Assembly: GCA_016213645.1 (NCBI GenBank)
Contig: JACQZY010000013.1
Coordinates: forward strand, 319,081-383,080
Source of the DNA: Actinomycetota bacterium
GTDB lineage: Bacteria > Actinomycetota > Thermoleophilia > Solirubrobacterales > JACPNS01
Direction of reading: 5' to 3'
Length of the DNA stretch: 64,000 nt
Shown here piece after piece: positions 35,299-43,705 of this stretch. The number at the start of each line of letters is the position of its first letter. Position 1 is the stretch's first letter. Both the position numbers and the translations under genes were made by a program. Under the pieces are notes generated by a model. That model saw nothing but the letters and a program-made list of their open reading frames with translations. It did not search any database and had not been told where the DNA came from.

Positions 35299-36609
35299 GT
35301 GAGCCGCACGTCTCACACGCACACCACCACTCGCTCGGCCGAGCTTTACTCGCGTGCCACGAATGTGCTGCCCGGCGGCGTCAATTCGCCGGTTCGCGCG
35401 ATGCGCCAGATCGGCCGCGATCCGGTCTTTGTCGAAAGCGCGAAGGGTTGTGAACTCACAGATGTGGACGGCAACGTCTATCTGGACTACGTCTGCTCAT
35501 GGGGACCACTGATTCTCGGGCATGCCGTCGCCGGTGTCGTGGCCGCTGTGCAAGATGCCGCCGCGCGTGGCACTTCGTACGGCGCGCCGACTCCCTCGGA
35601 AGTGGAGCTGGCCGAGCTGATCGCAGAGCGCGTGCCCGGCATCGAGATGGTGCGCATGACCTCGTCCGGCACTGAGGCCGGAATGTCCGCCGTTCGCTTG
35701 GCGCGAGCCGCCACCGGCCGTGACAAGATTCTGAAGTTCGCGGGCGCCTACCACGGCCACAGCGACGCGCTGCTCGTGGACGCCGGTTCGGGTGTGGCCA
35801 CGCTGGCCGTCCCCGGCAGCCCCGGCGTGACGGCCGGTGCGGCCGCCGACACGATCGTTGTGGAGTGGAACGACGCCGACGCGCTGCGCGCGGCCGTCGC
35901 GAGTCACAAATTCGCCGCGCTTTTTGCCGAGCCCGCCGCCGCCAACATGGGCCTGGTGCCCGCCGCCCCCGGTTTTCTGGAACTGCTGCGCGAACTAGCC
36001 ACCGCGAACGGCGCATTGCTTGTGTTTGACGAGGTGATCAGCGGATTCCGCGTGGCCCCCGGCGGCGTCCAGCAGACCAGCGGAGTTACGCCCGATCTGA
36101 CCGTGCTGGGCAAGATCGTCGGCGGCGGACTGCCGGCCGCCGCCTACGCCGGCCCGCGCGAGTTGATGAACAAGATCGCGCCTGCCGGAGACGTCTATCA
36201 GGCCGGCACGCTGTCAGGTAATCCACTGGCGATGGCGGCCGGGCTGGCGACGCTGCAACGGCTTGACGATGCCGCCTACACGCAGCTCGCCGACACGACC
36301 GCCAAGCTCGCCGCCGGACTAACCGCGGCCGCCGCAGAGGCCGGTGTGAACGCGTGCGTCGTTCACGAGTGCGGCCTGCTTACGGTCTTTTTCGCGGACG
36401 GCGCGCCGCGCAATTTCACGGAGGCGCGCGCCTGCGACCTGGACGCCCACGCCGCATGGTGTCGCGCGCTTTTGGACCGTGGTGTGTACGCGCCGCCGTC
36501 GCAGTTCGAGGCCTGGTTTCCGTCGCTCGCGCACGGCGGCGACGCGATCGATCGCACGCTCACGGCCGCAGCCGCGGCCTTCACGGAAGTCGCGGAGGTG
36601 ACGGTATGA
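35299..36609 (+). CDS. hemL: Glutamate-1-semialdehyde 2,1-aminomutase
   Basis: PLP enzyme making 5-aminolevulinate from glutamate-1-semialdehyde (C5 pathway). GTG 35299, seven bases after a GGGGGG run, gives 436 residues. Motifs: NVLPGGVNSPVRAM near the N-terminus, SSGTEAGMSAVRLARAATGR, GAYHGHSDALLV, LVFDEVISGFRVAPGG, the PLP lysine in VLGKIVGGGLPAAAYAG, and AGTLSGNPLAMAAG. Length and motifs are typical. The stop overlaps the next small gene as ATGA. The partner glutamyl-tRNA reductase is not in the window. Confidence 0.96.
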   Translation: MSRTSHTHTTTRSAELYSRATNVLPGGVNSPVRAMRQIGRDPVFVESAKGCELTDVDGNVYLDYVCSWGPLILGHAVAGVVAAVQDAAARGTSYGAPTPSEVELAELIAERVPGIEMVRMTSSGTEAGMSAVRLARAATGRDKILKFAGAYHGHSDALLVDAGSGVATLAVPGSPGVTAGAAADTIVVEWNDADALRAAVASHKFAALFAEPAAANMGLVPAAPGFLELLRELATANGALLVFDEVISGFRVAPGGVQQTSGVTPDLTVLGKIVGGGLPAAAYAGPRELMNKIAPAGDVYQAGTLSGNPLAMAAGLATLQRLDDAAYTQLADTTAKLAAGLTAAAAEAGVNACVVHECGLLTVFFADGAPRNFTEARACDLDAHAAWCRALLDRGVYAPPSQFEAWFPSLAHGGDAIDRTLTAAAAAFTEVAEVTV

Positions 36610-37037
36610 ACGACAACAACGAAGGCCGCAACGGTGGCGCTCCCCTGCACCCCGAATGGGAGGAACTGCTGCCCGACGAGATCCTCGTCTCCGGCAATCG
36701 CAAGCCGGGCTACGCGGACGACCTCGTTAATGCCCCCTCGCTGCGTGTGGCGGCCGCGCAGATCATTCGCGAGGGCTATCTGCTGCATTACGGACGGTCT
36801 CGCTGGTACGACTTCGCTGAGCCGGACATGGCGTTGTTGGCGGGCGATCGCATGTACTCGGCCGGCCTGATTGTGCTGTCCGCCGAGCGTGACATCGAGG
36901 CCGTCGTGGCGATGGCCGACGTGATCGGTGGATGCGCCGAGGCCCAGGCGCTCGGCGATCCACAGCGCGCCGACGATCTCTGGACCTCCACATTGGCTAT
37001 GCTTGCCCGCGGTCCGGCCGCCGACGGTACGGACTGA
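36606..37037 (+). CDS. Conserved-looking hypothetical protein between hemL and Rieske gene
   Basis: 143 residues, not recognised with confidence. ATG 36606 overlaps the hemL stop, so it is translated with the cluster. The sequence is mostly helical and acidic, with no signal peptide or membrane helix. The segment LRVAAAQIIREGYLLHYGRSRWYDFAEPDMALLAGDRMYSAGLIVLSAERDIEAVVAMADVI faintly recalls the helix region after the first Asp-rich motif in trans-prenyltransferases or the small subunit of heptaprenyl diphosphate synthase. That would fit the menaquinone genes downstream, but it is a guess. The next gene is the Rieske protein, 21 bp on. Confidence 0.75.
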   Translation: MNDNNEGRNGGAPLHPEWEELLPDEILVSGNRKPGYADDLVNAPSLRVAAAQIIREGYLLHYGRSRWYDFAEPDMALLAGDRMYSAGLIVLSAERDIEAVVAMADVIGGCAEAQALGDPQRADDLWTSTLAMLARGPAADGTD

Positions 37038-37058
37038 CGGACTATTTCACAGCGCAAG

Positions 37059-37706
37059 ATGCCCTCGGAAACCGACAAGAAGAAGAGCAAGTACACCGCC
37101 GACCGCGGCTGGCCCGGCGCCTTTGAAGGCGAGACGCTCACGCGCCGTGGCTTCATGACGGGTGTCGCGATGGGTGCAGGCGGCGTCGCCTCGGCGATGT
37201 TCGGCCTGCCGGCGCTGGGTTTTGCGCTCGGTCCAATCTTCTCGAAGACCGAGCACCGCGCCCTCCTGGACGTCGGCTCGACCGACGATTTCGACGGCGA
37301 AACCTACGTGCCGGTCGTGATCACGACCACGGCGGGTATCGGCCAGGCCGGTAAGACCTTGCTCTACATCCGCGAAAACAGTAAGCCCACCAAGAAGCAG
37401 CCGTGGCCCTACGTGGCGATCTCCACCCGCTGCGCGCACTTGGGCTGCCCGGTTCGCTACATCGAGGCCGCGCGTTCCTTCATTTGCCCGTGCCACGGCG
37501 GTACCTACGATTTCGAGGGCGGCGTCACCGGCGGTCCGCCGGTCCGCCCGCTCGACCGCTTCACGACCGTCGTCAAGAACGGCCGCGTCTACGTGGGCGA
37601 GCGCTTCAGTGTGAACTCTCAACTTGAGCGTGTGTCCACCCGCGACGCCGGTGAGCACGTTGACGGCCTCTGGCAGATCCTCTACCCGCCGCGGCCCACC
37701 ACTTAG
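37059..37706 (+). CDS. qcrA: Rieske iron-sulfur protein of the menaquinol-cytochrome c reductase
   Basis: 2Fe-2S subunit passing electrons from menaquinol to cytochrome c. The 215 residues carry a Tat-like N-terminus (TRRGFMTGVAMGAGGVASAMFG, near 28-49) that likely remains as a membrane anchor, and the Rieske motifs CAHLGC (125-130) and CPCHGG (143-148), with both Cys/His ligand pairs and the disulfide cysteines. TatA and TatC genes lie about 7.5 kb downstream. It is followed directly by cytochrome b. ATG start at 37059. Confidence 0.95.
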   Translation: MPSETDKKKSKYTADRGWPGAFEGETLTRRGFMTGVAMGAGGVASAMFGLPALGFALGPIFSKTEHRALLDVGSTDDFDGETYVPVVITTTAGIGQAGKTLLYIRENSKPTKKQPWPYVAISTRCAHLGCPVRYIEAARSFICPCHGGTYDFEGGVTGGPPVRPLDRFTTVVKNGRVYVGERFSVNSQLERVSTRDAGEHVDGLWQILYPPRPTT

Positions 37707-37715
37707 GACTGAGCG

Positions 37716-38552
37716 ATGCCAAGCAAGCCGAAACTTCCGAACCCGCTCAATATCAAGACCTCGAAGCTGCCCAAGCCGCCGCTGCCACCGGCGCTCAAGC
37801 GCACGCCAAAGCCAGTCGAGACCGGTGACGACGTCACCCTAGGCCAGGCCGCAGCGGGCGGCGGCACCAGCGTCGTCGCGTGGATCGACGAGCGCACCGC
37901 CGGTTCCGGTTTCCTGCGTGGTTTCATGTTCCGCAAGGTGCCCAAGGGCACCAACTGGTGGTACACGCTGGGCTCGGCCACGATGTTCGCCTTTGTCAGC
38001 CAGGCCGTCACCGGCATTTTCCTGGCGATGTTCTACGACCCAAATCCCACGCAGGCTTACGAGTCGATGCGTCACGTCAACAACGAGGTCTTCCTCGGTG
38101 AATTTGTGCACGGTATGCACAAGTGGGGCGCGACCGTGATGACGGTGTTGCTGTTCGTGCACATGGCGCGCACGTTCGTGTTCGGCGCCTACAAGTACCC
38201 GCGCGAGCTCAACTGGGTCGTTGGCGTGATTCTGCTGATGATGACGATGGTGATGGGCTTCACCGGATACCTGCTGCCGTTTGACCAGCGTTCATTCTGG
38301 GCTACGGTCGTGGGTGTGAACCTCAACGGAACCGGCCCGATCGTCGGTCCGTATCTGGCGGACTTCTTACGCGGTGGTTCGGAGTTTGGCGCCACCACGC
38401 TTTCACGCTTTTACGCGGTGCACATGATGCTCGTGCCGGGAATCATCGGCGCGCTGATCGGCGCCCACCTCTATCTGGTCGCCAAGCTCGGCACCTCGGC
38501 ACCGCCGTGGATGAAGCCGAAAGACGTCGCCGGAGACGAGAAGCAGATCTAA
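37716..38552 (+). CDS. qcrB: Cytochrome b, N-terminal part (b6-type)
   Basis: Heme-b-bearing core of the quinol reductase, 278 residues. A Pro/Lys-rich soluble leader of about 80 residues precedes four membrane helices. Heme ligands are His135/His149 in helix B and His236/His251 in helix D. The 14-residue gap in helix D is the b6f-type spacing rather than the 13 of bc1 complexes, and the protein ends after the fourth helix as cytochrome b6 does. The rest of cytochrome b is in the next gene. The long leader is unusual. Confidence 0.94.
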   Translation: MPSKPKLPNPLNIKTSKLPKPPLPPALKRTPKPVETGDDVTLGQAAAGGGTSVVAWIDERTAGSGFLRGFMFRKVPKGTNWWYTLGSATMFAFVSQAVTGIFLAMFYDPNPTQAYESMRHVNNEVFLGEFVHGMHKWGATVMTVLLFVHMARTFVFGAYKYPRELNWVVGVILLMMTMVMGFTGYLLPFDQRSFWATVVGVNLNGTGPIVGPYLADFLRGGSEFGATTLSRFYAVHMMLVPGIIGALIGAHLYLVAKLGTSAPPWMKPKDVAGDEKQI

Positions 38553-38561
38553 GGCCTGACC

Positions 38562-39263
38562 ATGGACGCACGTCAAAAAGAAAAGTACCTGCGCGAATAC
38601 AGCGCGATGAAGGCGGCCGGTAAGCCGTTCTTCCCTTACGCCGTCGGCAAAGACGGACTGATGGCGTGCATCGTGATGATCGTGATCATCCTGATGTCAC
38701 TCTTCCTTGGCGCCGAACTCGGCCCGAAGGCAGACCCCACGACCACCTCTTACGTGCCGCGTCCGGAGTGGTATTTCTTCTTCCTGTTCGAAGTGCTGCG
38801 CGTGATTAAGCCGCCGGATCTCGTGTTCGTGGCCACGCTGGGCATCCCCAACATCGCGCTTGGTCTGCTTGTGCTGCTGCCGTTTTACGACCGTGGGCCA
38901 GAGCGTCGTCCCGAGCGTCGTCCCGTCGCGATGATCGCGATGTTGCTGACGATCGTCGCCATGACGTACCTCACTTTGCTGGGAGCTTTCGCCGGCTCGC
39001 CGATCACGATCGACGAAGAGGTTCCGGCCAAGTACCAGTACGGCAAGGAAGTCGCGGCGAACTCCGGTTGTCTGGGCTGTCACAAGTTCGGCGAGAACGG
39101 CAACGACGGTCCCGGACCAAACCTTTCCGAGATCGGCGCGCGCCTGCCCAAGCAGGCGATCGAGCGCACGCTCGACAACCCCACGCCGCCGATGCCTAGC
39201 TTCAAGAGCATGCCGCCCGAGCAGAAGAAGGCGCTTGTGGAGTTCCTCGGCCAGTTGCGCTGA
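38562..39263 (+). CDS. qcrC: Cytochrome b C-terminal part (subunit IV) fused to cytochrome c
   Basis: 233 residues. The first part is subunit IV-like, with three membrane helices and the quinol-site motif PEWYFFFLFEVLR (PEWY at 68-71). After the third helix (about 122-145) comes a mono-heme cytochrome c domain with CLGCH at 170-174 and candidate axial Met in PPMPSFKSMPPEQ (211 or 217). This b/c fusion is known from Bacillus QcrC. Here it replaces the separate diheme cytochrome c of mycobacterial-type actinobacteria. ATG at 38562, 9 bp after qcrB. Confidence 0.94.
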   Translation: MDARQKEKYLREYSAMKAAGKPFFPYAVGKDGLMACIVMIVIILMSLFLGAELGPKADPTTTSYVPRPEWYFFFLFEVLRVIKPPDLVFVATLGIPNIALGLLVLLPFYDRGPERRPERRPVAMIAMLLTIVAMTYLTLLGAFAGSPITIDEEVPAKYQYGKEVAANSGCLGCHKFGENGNDGPGPNLSEIGARLPKQAIERTLDNPTPPMPSFKSMPPEQKKALVEFLGQLR

Positions 39264-39297
39264 GCGCGGCCGAAGCTTCGTCGCGGATTCTCCCGGA

Positions 39298-39303
39298 TAG
39301 GCT
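39298..39303 (+). promoter_or_regulatory. -10 element for a leaderless ubiE transcript
   Basis: TAGGCT ends seven bases before the GTG at 39311, suggesting an internal promoter after the cytochrome genes. Confidence 0.4.
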
Positions 39304-39310
39304 GCATGCC

Positions 39311-40042
39311 GTGACCTCCTCGGCCACAGACAAAGGCACGCTGCCCGAGCAGCAGGTTCAGGCGATGTTCGACCGCATCGCCGGCCGTTACGACCTGATG
39401 AACTCGGTGATGACCGCCGGCCTGCACGAGCGCTGGCGCGAACGCGCCGCGGACGTGGCGGGCGTTTCGCCGGGCGCGCATGTTCTGGACGTAGCCGCGG
39501 GTACCGGCGACCTCACATTCGAGCTTGCGCGCCGGGTGGCCCCCGGCGGCAGCGTGACCGGAGCGGACTTCTCCGCCGAGATGCTGGCCGTCGCTCGGCG
39601 CAAGCAGTCGGCGGCGATCGGTGGACTCGACGTCGAGGTTGTGTTCGAGACCGCCAATGTTCTGGAGCTGCCTTACGACGACGACACCTTCGACGCGGTC
39701 ACCGTGGGTTTCGGCGCCCGCAATTTTTCGGACCTTCCGCGCGGCCTACGCGAAATGGTCAGGGTGGTCAAATCCGGCGGCAAGATCGTGGTGCTGGAGA
39801 TCTCGCAGCCGCAGCGGCCACCGTTGTCATGGTTTTTCAGTCTCTGGTTTGACCGTGTCGTGCCGTCGTTTGGCCGCTTCGCGGATCAGAACAGCGCCTA
39901 TACATACCTGCCCAACTCGGTCAAGCGATTCGCGAAACCGCGTGATCTGGCCGCCGAGCTCGCCGCGGCCGGCACGCGCGACGTGCGTTGGATCGCTACC
40001 GCCGGGGGCATCATCACCATTCATCATGCGGAGGTTTTGTGA
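39311..40042 (+). CDS. ubiE: Demethylmenaquinone methyltransferase
   Basis: SAM-dependent C-methyltransferase completing menaquinone (MenG/UbiE), 243 residues from GTG 39311. Family motifs: MFDRIAGRYDLMNSVMTAGLHERWRE, VLDVAAGTGDLTFELARRV, DFSAEMLAVARRK, VGFGARNFSDLPRGLREMVRVVKSGG and YTYLPNSVKRFAKP. Its position between the menaquinol-oxidising cytochrome genes and a polyprenyl diphosphate synthase points to menaquinone rather than ubiquinone. The stop overlaps the next start as GTGA, with GGAGG inside the ubiE 3' end serving the next gene. Confidence 0.95.
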   Translation: MTSSATDKGTLPEQQVQAMFDRIAGRYDLMNSVMTAGLHERWRERAADVAGVSPGAHVLDVAAGTGDLTFELARRVAPGGSVTGADFSAEMLAVARRKQSAAIGGLDVEVVFETANVLELPYDDDTFDAVTVGFGARNFSDLPRGLREMVRVVKSGGKIVVLEISQPQRPPLSWFFSLWFDRVVPSFGRFADQNSAYTYLPNSVKRFAKPRDLAAELAAAGTRDVRWIATAGGIITIHHAEVL

Positions 40043-41037
40043 GTCAACGGACGGACATGCGCGCGTACCGCGCCTTGCGCGAAACAGTCGGCCAGGATTA
40101 CACACACCGCCTGGTGGACATAGATAAACGGCTGATCGAGCTTGCCGAGACGCGCGACCCTCGTGCCGCCGAGCCCGGACTGATCACGCTGCGCGCCGGC
40201 GGCAAGCGCCTGCGCCCCTTGCTCGTGCTGGTCTGCGGCGCGGCCAACCGCGCCACCGAAGAGCACTATCAGGCGCTGATACGCGCGGCGGTCTCTGTGG
40301 AGCTGGTGCACACCGCCGGATTGGTTCACGACGACGTGCTCGACGACGCGGCGATCCGCCGGGGCAAACCCACGATCTACGCATCGCACGGAACCGACGT
40401 GGCCGTCACGACCGGCGACCTGCTGTTTGCGCTCGCCTTCGAAGAACTCACGCACAACAACGACCCCGACCAAATCGAGGCGCTGTCCGATGCAACTCAC
40501 GGTTTGGTGCGCGGGGAACTCGTGCAGCGCGAGGACGCGTGGGACCCGCGCGTAACGCGCGAGCGCTACTTCGCCCGCTGCCAGCTGAAGACCTCGTGCC
40601 TGTTCGAGGGTGCGGCGCGCTTGGGCGCTTACGCCGGCGGCCGTCCGGAACTTGTGGAGGCGTTGTTCGACTTCGGCACATGCCTGGGGCTTGCCTTCCA
40701 GATGGCCGACGACGTGCTCGACATGACCGCGGACAAAACGTTGACGGGTAAGACACGCGGCGCGGATCTGCTTGACGGCACGGTGACGTTGCCGTTCATC
40801 ATCGCCGCGGAACACGACCCGTCGCTATTGGAACTCGACCTGCATTCGATCCAGACCGTCGAGCAGGCGGAACAACTATGTGATCGCGTCGCGGCGACGG
40901 GTGCCACTCAGGAAGTGATCGCGGAAGCGCACGCGCAGGTGGCGGCGGCGAAGTCAAAGCTTGAAGGCCGCGTCGAGGAGGACGAGTACGAGATGTTCGC
41001 CTCGATCGCCGAACAGGCCGTTTCGCGCGGCACTTAA
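40039..41037 (+). CDS. Polyprenyl diphosphate synthase (menaquinone side chain)
   Basis: Trans-prenyltransferase of 332 residues from GTG 40039, with GGAGG four bases upstream. First Asp-rich motif HDDVLDDAAIRRG and second QMADDVLDMTADKTLTGKT are both intact, and LRAGGKRLRPLLVLV and GDLLFALAFE are present, so it is a complete catalytic subunit. It probably makes the isoprenoid tail for menaquinone (HepT/IspB-like). Chain length cannot be read reliably. Overlap with ubiE and the MFS gene 11 bp downstream place it in the cluster. Confidence 0.93.
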   Translation: MSQRTDMRAYRALRETVGQDYTHRLVDIDKRLIELAETRDPRAAEPGLITLRAGGKRLRPLLVLVCGAANRATEEHYQALIRAAVSVELVHTAGLVHDDVLDDAAIRRGKPTIYASHGTDVAVTTGDLLFALAFEELTHNNDPDQIEALSDATHGLVRGELVQREDAWDPRVTRERYFARCQLKTSCLFEGAARLGAYAGGRPELVEALFDFGTCLGLAFQMADDVLDMTADKTLTGKTRGADLLDGTVTLPFIIAAEHDPSLLELDLHSIQTVEQAEQLCDRVAATGATQEVIAEAHAQVAAAKSKLEGRVEEDEYEMFASIAEQAVSRGT

Positions 41038-41048
41038 AGGCTTTGAAG

Positions 41049-42209
41049 ATGCGGCCGCGGCGCAACGATTGGTTCGCGATCGCGGCATTCGCCCTGGTCG
41101 CGCTGGGCAACCAGATGCTTTGGCTGACATTCGCGCCCGTCACAACCGGCACCGCGGCGTACTACGGCGTGTCCGAAGGCCGCATCGGCCTGCTGTCAGA
41201 GATCTTTCCCCTGCTTTACGTGGTGCTCGCCGTGCCGGCCGGCCTGATGCTCGATCGCTGGATGCGCCCGGTGCTCAGCGCCGCGGCCGCACTGACCGCG
41301 GCTGGCGGGCTGCTTCGCCTGGCCGGCGACTCCTACGCCTGGCTGGTGGCCGGCCAGATCCTGCTGGCGGTGGCTCAACCGGCGATTCTCGGCGCGGTCA
41401 CGAAGATTGCGGACGAACGTCTAGAGCCGGTCTCCCGGCCACGCGGTATTTCGCTTGGTTCCAGCGGGCTCTTTCTGGGACCGATGGTCTCGCTCGCGCT
41501 CGGTCCGATCGTGGGCGTGGACAACGGCCCGCGCACGTTGATGTGGATCGGCGCGGCGGTCGCCTCCGTCGCGCTTTTGATGCTGCTCGTGGCACTGCGG
41601 CGGCCTGGTGCGCACGAAGCCGAACTGTCCTTCGCGCCCGGCCTGTCAGACCTCCGTGCGATCTGGGGCAATCCGCTGATTCGACGCCTCTCGGCGATCG
41701 CGTTCATGGGTTTCGGCATCTTCGTGGCGATGACCACCTGGCTCCAGGTGCTGCTGGAACCGCGCGGTATAAACAGCGATCAAGCTGGATGGCTGCTCGT
41801 TGGGATGACGCTTGCCGGCACGATCGGCGCACTCGTTTTGCCCACGCCGGTGGTTCGGCGCGGACGTGAAGGCAGCTACCTGCGCGTGGCCGCTTCCGTA
41901 ACCGCGGTCGCGGCGGTCGTACTCGCCGTGACCGAGACGATCGGCGTAACCGCGGCCGCGGTGGCGATGATTGGATTCTTCTTGCTGGGAGCGTTGCCCG
42001 TGTTGCTGGACCTCGTGGACCGTTCGGCCGGCGGAGCAGGCGCCAGCGCGGCGACCGCCATCTGGTTGTGCGGCAACGCGGGAGGCATTGTTCTCGCGCT
42101 GCTTGTGCAGGCGCTCGTACACCGGCCCGCCGCCGCCTTCCTGCTGCTGGCGGTGCTGATCACAACCGCCGTTCCACTGGCGTCCGGCGATCGTTCCGCC
42201 GCGCCTTAA
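41049..42209 (+). CDS. MFS transporter (FLVCR-like)
   Basis: Twelve-helix major facilitator, 386 residues from ATG 41049 (AAAGG upstream; a TTG two codons earlier is possible). The first helices read WFAIAAFALVALGNQMLWLTFAPVT and IGLLSEIFPLLYVVLAVPAGLMLDRW. The N-Q-W-like motif, the YGVSE segment and the LDR loop resemble the FLVCR heme/choline exporter family more than drug-efflux MFS. Last gene of the plus-strand heme/respiration run. The heme link is inferred from context and this resemblance; substrate untested. Confidence 0.85.
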   Translation: MRPRRNDWFAIAAFALVALGNQMLWLTFAPVTTGTAAYYGVSEGRIGLLSEIFPLLYVVLAVPAGLMLDRWMRPVLSAAAALTAAGGLLRLAGDSYAWLVAGQILLAVAQPAILGAVTKIADERLEPVSRPRGISLGSSGLFLGPMVSLALGPIVGVDNGPRTLMWIGAAVASVALLMLLVALRRPGAHEAELSFAPGLSDLRAIWGNPLIRRLSAIAFMGFGIFVAMTTWLQVLLEPRGINSDQAGWLLVGMTLAGTIGALVLPTPVVRRGREGSYLRVAASVTAVAAVVLAVTETIGVTAAAVAMIGFFLLGALPVLLDLVDRSAGGAGASAATAIWLCGNAGGIVLALLVQALVHRPAAAFLLLAVLITTAVPLASGDRSAAP

Positions 42210-42253
42210 AAAAAAGAATTAATCGCTGCGGCCGTCGTCCCGACGAACGTCTC

Positions 42254-43606
42254 TTACAGCGTCGCGATGTAGTCGATCGCGGACTTGAGATTGGCGCGGC
42301 CGTCATAGACGACCTTGTCCTTGAAGGCCGGTGGCTTGTCCACCTTTCGGCGGATCGCGGTCTTCAGGTCGCTGTAGGTGGCGTCGGAGTTCTTTGCGCG
42401 CAACAGCCCGGCCATGCCCGCCACCATCGGCGCGGCCATCGACGTGCCCGACAAGGGCTTGTAGATGTCGTCGATGTACGTAGACGTGATGTTCTCGCCG
42501 GGGGCGGCCACGTCCACCGCCTTCTCGCCGTAGTTCGAGAACGACGCCAACCCGTCATCCAATGTCGAGGCCGCGACGGTGAGGATGTTTCCGTAGGTGT
42601 AGCTGGCCGGATACACGGGACTCTTGTCGATGTTCTTGCCGTCGTTTCCGGCGGCCACAACGATCAGGACGCCTTTCTCCTTGGCGTACTCGATCGCGTC
42701 TTCCATCGCGCTCGACTTTGACGTCGATCCAAACGAAGCGTTGATGATCTTCACGCCTTTGTGCACCGCGTACTCGATGCCTTCGGCGGCGTAAGAGCTT
42801 GAGCCCTTGCCCAGCGCGTTCATGAACTTGACCGACATCACGCTGCCCTTCCAACACACTCCCGACACTCCGATGCCGTTGTCGGCCACCCCGGCGACGA
42901 TGCCGGCCACGTGGGTTCCGTGACCGTCGGTATCCACGCCATCGCCGCGATTGGTGCGAACGTTGACGCCGATGTAATCGTCTATGTACCCGTTGTCGTC
43001 GTCGTCCTTGCCGTTGTCCGGCTTCTCCTTGGAGTTCTTGTACAAGTTGCTCACGAGATCCGGATGGTTGAGATCCACGCCGGTGTCAAGCACCGCCACT
43101 TTGCTGCACTTGGTTTTTGTGTCCCAAGCCTCGAACGCGTCGATGTCGTGGTCGGCGGGGTTGGACAGTCCCCACTGCGAGAGCAACAAGGGATCGCTCG
43201 GGACGGCGTCCGCCGTGACCTCGTAATCCGGTTCCACGTAGCGCACCTCGGGCCTGGTCTCAAGCCGGCGCCGTAGCGCTTCAAGGGAGTCCCCTCTCCG
43301 AGCTGCAACGCGTGAGATCGCGAGTCGCTTGAGCGAGCTCATCTCGCGACCCGACGCGGCGGAGATCGCCCGTATGCGGTCCGTGCCGGAAACGCCGGGA
43401 TTGAAGCCCACGACCAGGTGGTCACCCGCGGCGGTGGGAGCCACGACATTTTGCGGATCGTCGGCCGGAGTGTTGCTGGTAACGCATGCGAGTCCAGCCA
43501 AAAAGGCAGCGACGAACAGAAGGACCGTGGCGATCCGTCGCGGTTCGGTCGTCGCTGGGTTCGGACTCGCCACTGGTCGCGAACCTACCAAAACGAGACG
43601 GGCCAT
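42254..43606 (-). CDS. Subtilisin-like serine protease (S8) with signal peptide and propeptide
   Basis: Secreted protease, 450 residues from ATG 43606, with GAGGAG five bases upstream; the longer frame was rejected. N-terminal hydrophobic segment IATVLLFVAAFLAGLAC is a signal sequence; the Cys could be an imperfect lipobox. An inhibitor-I9-like propeptide follows (about 60-135, ending EVRYVEPDYEVTA), then the catalytic triad: Asp in VAVLDTGVDLNHPDL (near 174), His in DGHGTHVAGIVAG (near 229) and Ser in SGTSMAAPMVAGMAG. An Asp-rich insert (DNGKDDDDNGYIDD) probably binds calcium. It lies 22 bp downstream of a strong terminator on the same strand. Confidence 0.94.
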   Translation of the reverse strand: MARLVLVGSRPVASPNPATTEPRRIATVLLFVAAFLAGLACVTSNTPADDPQNVVAPTAAGDHLVVGFNPGVSGTDRIRAISAASGREMSSLKRLAISRVAARRGDSLEALRRRLETRPEVRYVEPDYEVTADAVPSDPLLLSQWGLSNPADHDIDAFEAWDTKTKCSKVAVLDTGVDLNHPDLVSNLYKNSKEKPDNGKDDDDNGYIDDYIGVNVRTNRGDGVDTDGHGTHVAGIVAGVADNGIGVSGVCWKGSVMSVKFMNALGKGSSSYAAEGIEYAVHKGVKIINASFGSTSKSSAMEDAIEYAKEKGVLIVVAAGNDGKNIDKSPVYPASYTYGNILTVAASTLDDGLASFSNYGEKAVDVAAPGENITSTYIDDIYKPLSGTSMAAPMVAGMAGLLRAKNSDATYSDLKTAIRRKVDKPPAFKDKVVYDGRANLKSAIDYIATL

Positions 43607-43628
43607 GCAGTCTCCTCGCGCGGCGCGC

Positions 43629-43661
43629 AAAAAGAAGGGCCGGTCTCTCGACCGGCCCTTC
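43629..43661 (-). terminator. Rho-independent terminator
   Basis: Perfect 12-bp stem GAAGGGCCGGTC/GACCGGCCCTTC (43634-43661), loop of four, followed on the minus strand by TTTTT. It ends transcription of the zinc-ribbon gene just before the protease gene. Confidence 0.9.
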
Positions 43662-43705
43662 TCGCATCTCGTTGTCCCTGGGGGAGGTTTGGAACAATCG
43701 AAGTC

